DNA from: Geobacillus zalihae NBRC 101842 | GTDB taxonomy: Bacteria > Bacillota > Bacilli > Bacillales > Anoxybacillaceae | NCBI RefSeq assembly: GCF_001544135.1 | Contig: NZ_BCPV01000012.1 | Coordinates: 1-64,000 of the forward strand | DNA length: 64,000 nucleotides | Direction: 5' to 3' | Shown here: in pieces, positions 60,861-64,000 of the stretch | Layout: each line of letters begins with the position of its first letter | Numbering within the stretch: the stretch's first letter is position 1 | Notes under the pieces: generated by a model | The model's input: the letters and a program-made list of their open reading frames with translations, nothing else | Database searches by the model: none | What the model was told of the DNA's origin: nothing | Program-made: the position numbers and the translations under genes

Positions 60861-61364
60861 TTACCACATCGACAACCATGACCGCCACCATTCGTGAAAC
60901 AAGCCGTTGAATCCAAAATAAACGAACCCGATCCAAGCAACGCCAACTAATGCTTTTTCCACCCCTTTTCCCGTCCGATAGAGCGGCACTTTCCACCGCT
61001 TGGACGAAAATGGCCAAAACAGCGGCACTCCCTGGACGGAAAAAAAATCTTCCACAATGTGAAACAAGTAGCCGAGCACAAGCCCTGCGGCAAACGGCGA
61101 CGCCGAATCTCGCCAGACGAGGGCGGCAAGCACCCCCCAGACGATGAGCGAATGCGTCATGCCGCGATGGCCGAACGCTTCTTTCACTTTGCCGGCGACG
61201 CCGAACGAACGGCGGCCGACGTATGACGACGGCTCGTCAATATCAGGAAGAAGGCTGCCGATGACAAGCCCCGCCGTATAGGCGGCGGTAAACGGCAGCT
61301 TTGTATGCGCGGCCGCCGCCGCGCCGAGGCATAATGTGGCAATGACATGGCTGGAGTATCGCAA
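60861..61364 (-). CDS. YdjM-like membrane-bound metal-dependent hydrolase
   Basis: This 167-residue protein has several membrane segments and the family's metal-type motifs: LLPDIDEP, FGHRGMTHSL and GYLFHIVEDFFSVQGVPLFWPF. It matches the LexA-regulated YdjM/DUF457 family of unknown biochemical role; no LexA box was recognised. The start is TTG 61364 with GAGGGG six bases upstream. It is divergent from narG. Confidence 0.85.
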   Translation of the reverse strand: MRYSSHVIATLCLGAAAAAHTKLPFTAAYTAGLVIGSLLPDIDEPSSYVGRRSFGVAGKVKEAFGHRGMTHSLIVWGVLAALVWRDSASPFAAGLVLGYLFHIVEDFFSVQGVPLFWPFSSKRWKVPLYRTGKGVEKALVGVAWIGFVYFGFNGLFHEWWRSWLSMW

Positions 61365-61458
61365 CGAAATCCCCTCAAACTTTTATCGTTTTCCCCATTA
61401 TACCACAGAAAAGAATATTTGTTCGTTTCTTTGACGAATTTGTGACAATGCCGCGAAG

Positions 61459-61474
61459 TGTGACAAAGTTAACA
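61459..61474 (+). promoter_or_regulatory. Possible Fnr-type operator upstream of narG
   Basis: TGTGACAAAGTTAACA resembles the Fnr/Crp-type box TGTGA-N6-TCACA with an imperfect right half. A second TGTGAC half-site is at 61441. Anaerobic control of nar genes by Fnr is established in B. subtilis; here it is inferred. Confidence 0.4.
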
Positions 61475-61535
61475 TCGTGTTATTGGCATCATGGTTATTG
61501 TTAAAAGTACAGAACGCGTAAAGGAGTTGAACAAA

Positions 61536-64000
61536 ATGAAACGAAAACGATCCCCGCTTGCCAACCGTTTCAAATATATTCGGCCGATTGAGCGCCAAGC
61601 CGACGGCCACAGTGAAACAACTTACGGCGACCGCGCCTGGGAAGACGCCTACCGCCGCCGCTGGCAGCACGACAAAGTCGTCCGCTCGACTCACGGCGTC
61701 AACTGCACAGGATCGTGCAGCTGGAACATTTATGTCAAAAACGGCATCGTCACGTGGGAAGGGCAGCAGCTTGACTACCCGTCAACCGGGCCGGATATGC
61801 CGGATTTTGAACCGCGCGGCTGTCCGCGCGGCGCGAGCTTCTCATGGTACATGTACAGCCCGTTGCGCGTCAAATACCCGTACGTGCGCGGCGTTTTGCT
61901 TGACATGTGGCGCGAGGCGCTCGCGGCTCATCCGAACAATCCGCTTGAAGCGTGGAAAAGCATCGTCGAAGACCGCGAAAAAGCAAAACGCTACAAACAG
62001 GCGCGCGGAAAAGGCGGGTTTGTCCGCGTCAGCTGGGACGAAGCGTTGACGCTTGTCGCCGCTTCCTTATTGTATACGGTTGTGAAATACGGACCGGACC
62101 GCAACATCGGCTTCTCGCCGATTCCGGCGATGTCGATGGTCAGCCATGCCGCCGGATCGCGCTTCATGCAGTTGATGGGCGGGCCGATGTTAAGCTTTTA
62201 CGACTGGTACGCCGACTTGCCGCCAGCCTCGCCGCAAATTTGGGGCGACCAAACGGACGTGCCGGAGTCAAGCGACTGGTACAACGCCGGCTACATCATC
62301 ACCTGGGGCTCGAACGTCCCGCTCACCCGGACTCCGGACGCTCACTTTTTAGCCGAAGTGCGCTACCGCGGCACGAAAGTCGTCTCCGTCAGCCCGGATT
62401 ACGCCGAGTCGACAAAATTCGCCGACGATTGGCTGTCGGTGAAACAAGGAATGGACGGCGCCTTGGCGATGGCGATGGGACATGTTATTTTAAACGAATA
62501 TTATGTCAAACGGACCGTCCCGTATTTTGAACAATATGCGAAAACGTATACCGATTTTCCATTTGTCGTCACTTTAAAACAAGAGGGAGACACATGGACG
62601 GCCGGCCGCTTCTTGTTGGCGAAAGACCTTGGCAAACAAACGAACAATGCCGAATGGAAGCCGGTCATCTATGATGAAAACACCGACTCGTTTGTCGTGC
62701 CGAATGGAACGATCGGCGCCCGCTGGGAGGATAAGGGGAAATGGAACTTGCGCCTCGTCGACGAGGAAACGGGGCAGCCCATTGAACCGCGCCTGTCGTT
62801 TTTAGGCAGCGAAGATGGAATCTTCCCGATTCAGTTGCCATATTTCACGGATGACGGTGGAAAAACAATCGAGCGTGCTGTGCCGGTGAAAAAAGTGCAC
62901 ACCGAAGCGGGCGACGTGTATGTCACGACCGTCTATGACTTGGTTTTGGCCAACTACGGCATTGACCGCGGCATCGGCGGCACAGTCGCCCGCTCGTACG
63001 ACGACGAGGTGCCGTTCACGCCAGCATGGCAAGAAGCGATCACCGGTGTCAAGCGGGATCTCGTCGTCAAAATCGCCCGCGAGTTTGCCGACAACGCGAT
63101 CGACACAAACGGCCGGTCCATGATCATCGTCGGCGCCGGGATCAACCATTGGTTCAACTCCGATACGATTTACCGCGCCGTCTTGAACCTTGTCTTGTTC
63201 GTCGGCGCCCAAGGGGTGAATGGCGGCGGCTGGGCGCATTACGTCGGGCAAGAAAAACTGCGCCCAGCGGAAGGATGGCAGACAATCGCCATGGCGCGCG
63301 ACTGGGTCGGACCGGCGAAATTGCAAAACGGCACGTCGTTCTTTTACTTTGCGACCGATCAATGGCGCTATGAAGAGCGGCCGGTCGACGAACTCGTCTC
63401 GCCTCTGGCCAAAAAAGCGCGCTACTTGCATCCTGGCGATTACAACGTCTTGGCCGCGCGGCTCGGCTGGCTGCCGTCGTACCCGACATTTAACAAAAAC
63501 GGCATCGAGCTGTATAACGAAGCAGTAAGCCATGGAGCCCGCACGCCGGAAGAAATCGGCGCCTATGTCGCGAAACAGCTGAAAGAGAAAAAGCTGCAGT
63601 TTGCCATTGAAGACCCGGACGATGAGGCCAACTTCCCGCGCAACTTGATCGTCTGGCGCGCCAACTTAATTTCAAGCTCCGGCAAAGGGCACGAATATTT
63701 CTTAAAACATTTGCTTGGCACGACGAACGGCTTGTTAAACGATGACCGAGACAGCCTGCGCCCGGAAGAAATCCGCTGGCGCGACGAAGCGCCGGAAGGC
63801 AAGCTCGACTTGCTCGTCAACCTAGACTTCCGCATGGCGGGAACGGCTCTTTACTCCGATGTCGTCCTGCCGGCGGCGACCTGGTATGAAAAACATGACT
63901 TAAGCAGCACCGATATGCACCCGTTCGTCCACCCATTCAACCCGGCGGTGCCCCCGCTCTGGGAAGCGCGCTCGGACTGGGACATTTTCAAATCGCTCGC
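61536..64000 (+). CDS. narG: Respiratory nitrate reductase alpha subunit (N-terminal 821 residues; runs off the right edge)
   Basis: This is the start of the ~1220-residue molybdenum catalytic subunit of the membrane-bound nitrate reductase. STHGVNCTGSCSWN contains the His and Cys ligands of the FS0 4Fe-4S cluster, ending with GCPRG. SFYDWYADLPPASPQIWGDQ includes the Mo-binding Asp, and WGSNVPLTRTPDAH binds the cofactor. ATG 61536 follows AAAGGAG. It should be followed by narH, narJ and narI outside the window. It enables nitrate respiration under low oxygen. Confidence 0.97.
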   Translation, partial: MKRKRSPLANRFKYIRPIERQADGHSETTYGDRAWEDAYRRRWQHDKVVRSTHGVNCTGSCSWNIYVKNGIVTWEGQQLDYPSTGPDMPDFEPRGCPRGASFSWYMYSPLRVKYPYVRGVLLDMWREALAAHPNNPLEAWKSIVEDREKAKRYKQARGKGGFVRVSWDEALTLVAASLLYTVVKYGPDRNIGFSPIPAMSMVSHAAGSRFMQLMGGPMLSFYDWYADLPPASPQIWGDQTDVPESSDWYNAGYIITWGSNVPLTRTPDAHFLAEVRYRGTKVVSVSPDYAESTKFADDWLSVKQGMDGALAMAMGHVILNEYYVKRTVPYFEQYAKTYTDFPFVVTLKQEGDTWTAGRFLLAKDLGKQTNNAEWKPVIYDENTDSFVVPNGTIGARWEDKGKWNLRLVDEETGQPIEPRLSFLGSEDGIFPIQLPYFTDDGGKTIERAVPVKKVHTEAGDVYVTTVYDLVLANYGIDRGIGGTVARSYDDEVPFTPAWQEAITGVKRDLVVKIAREFADNAIDTNGRSMIIVGAGINHWFNSDTIYRAVLNLVLFVGAQGVNGGGWAHYVGQEKLRPAEGWQTIAMARDWVGPAKLQNGTSFFYFATDQWRYEERPVDELVSPLAKKARYLHPGDYNVLAARLGWLPSYPTFNKNGIELYNEAVSHGARTPEEIGAYVAKQLKEKKLQFAIEDPDDEANFPRNLIVWRANLISSSGKGHEYFLKHLLGTTNGLLNDDRDSLRPEEIRWRDEAPEGKLDLLVNLDFRMAGTALYSDVVLPAATWYEKHDLSSTDMHPFVHPFNPAVPPLWEARSDWDIFKSL

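Noticed and set aside
1-64000. CRISPR arrays, prophage or rRNA operons
   Set aside because: No regularly spaced direct repeats, phage structural or integrase genes, or rRNA sequence were seen. Only one tRNA gene was found.

Overview
The window looks like the chromosome of a Geobacillus-type thermophilic member of the Bacillaceae. The basis is GC-rich codon use with strong AGGAGG-type ribosome binding sites, frequent TTG and GTG starts, B. subtilis-like gene neighbourhoods (ilvA-ypmP-degV-ypmQ-ypmR-ypmS; thyA-folA-ypjP), sporulation-linked small genes, a monoacylglycerol lipase very like the Bacillus sp. H257 enzyme, and a cobalt-early (anaerobic-type) cobalamin operon laid out like that of Bacillus megaterium. 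The species assignment is inference.

Layout. 1-9.7 kb: DUF969 membrane protein (partial), YuiH-like molybdopterin oxidoreductase, FMN-riboswitch-controlled ribU, a zinc-ribbon threonine synthase, pepT, a secreted 5'-nucleotidase, OsmC, plsY and an RsmF-type rRNA methyltransferase. 9.7-19.3 kb: ypmS-ypmR-sco-degV-ypmP-ilvA, a YndM-like protein, folA-thyA, a lethal-factor-like secreted metalloprotease, ypjP and an aminotransferase. 19.3-26.7 kb: an RNA-like IS200/IS605 right-end relic, several very small genes, bacilliredoxin, a Nudix enzyme, two DUF4183 proteins, cvfC, glutathione peroxidase, metA, a YjcZ-type peptide and a cluster of short dispersed repeats.

26.7-44.8 kb is one minus-strand cobalamin operon of 20 genes behind a cobalamin riboswitch and intrinsic terminator: cbiW, the cobalt ECF transporter cbiMNQO, cbiH60, cbiX, cbiJ, cbiC, cbiD, cbiET, cbiL, cbiF, cbiG, cbiA, cobQ, cobT, sumT and btuR. 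Many junctions overlap (ATGA, GTGA). A decayed tnpB fragment sits between cobQ and cobT and reads in frame into cobT.

44.8-64 kb: an RraA-like protein, tRNA-Gln, a secreted glycerophosphodiesterase, topB with an aldo/keto reductase, a secreted PepF-like peptidase whose stop codon lies inside a MITE-like element, pncA-pncB (NAD salvage), yidC preceded by a small membrane-anchored ORF, a 1385-residue TPR protein with an embedded C39-like domain, monoacylglycerol lipase, a YdjM-like membrane protein, and the start of narG (respiratory nitrate reductase), which runs off the window.

The most interesting candidate is upstream of yidC. An 89-codon ORF with an N-terminal membrane segment ends in RPFPLC, and its last codons form one arm of a stem whose other arm is the yidC Shine-Dalgarno sequence. 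This has the layout of the B. subtilis MifM system with an unrelated-looking peptide. Other notable signals are the tnpB relic in the cobalamin operon, a solo omega-RNA-like right end, a structured MITE, and a dispersed terminator-like repeat family.
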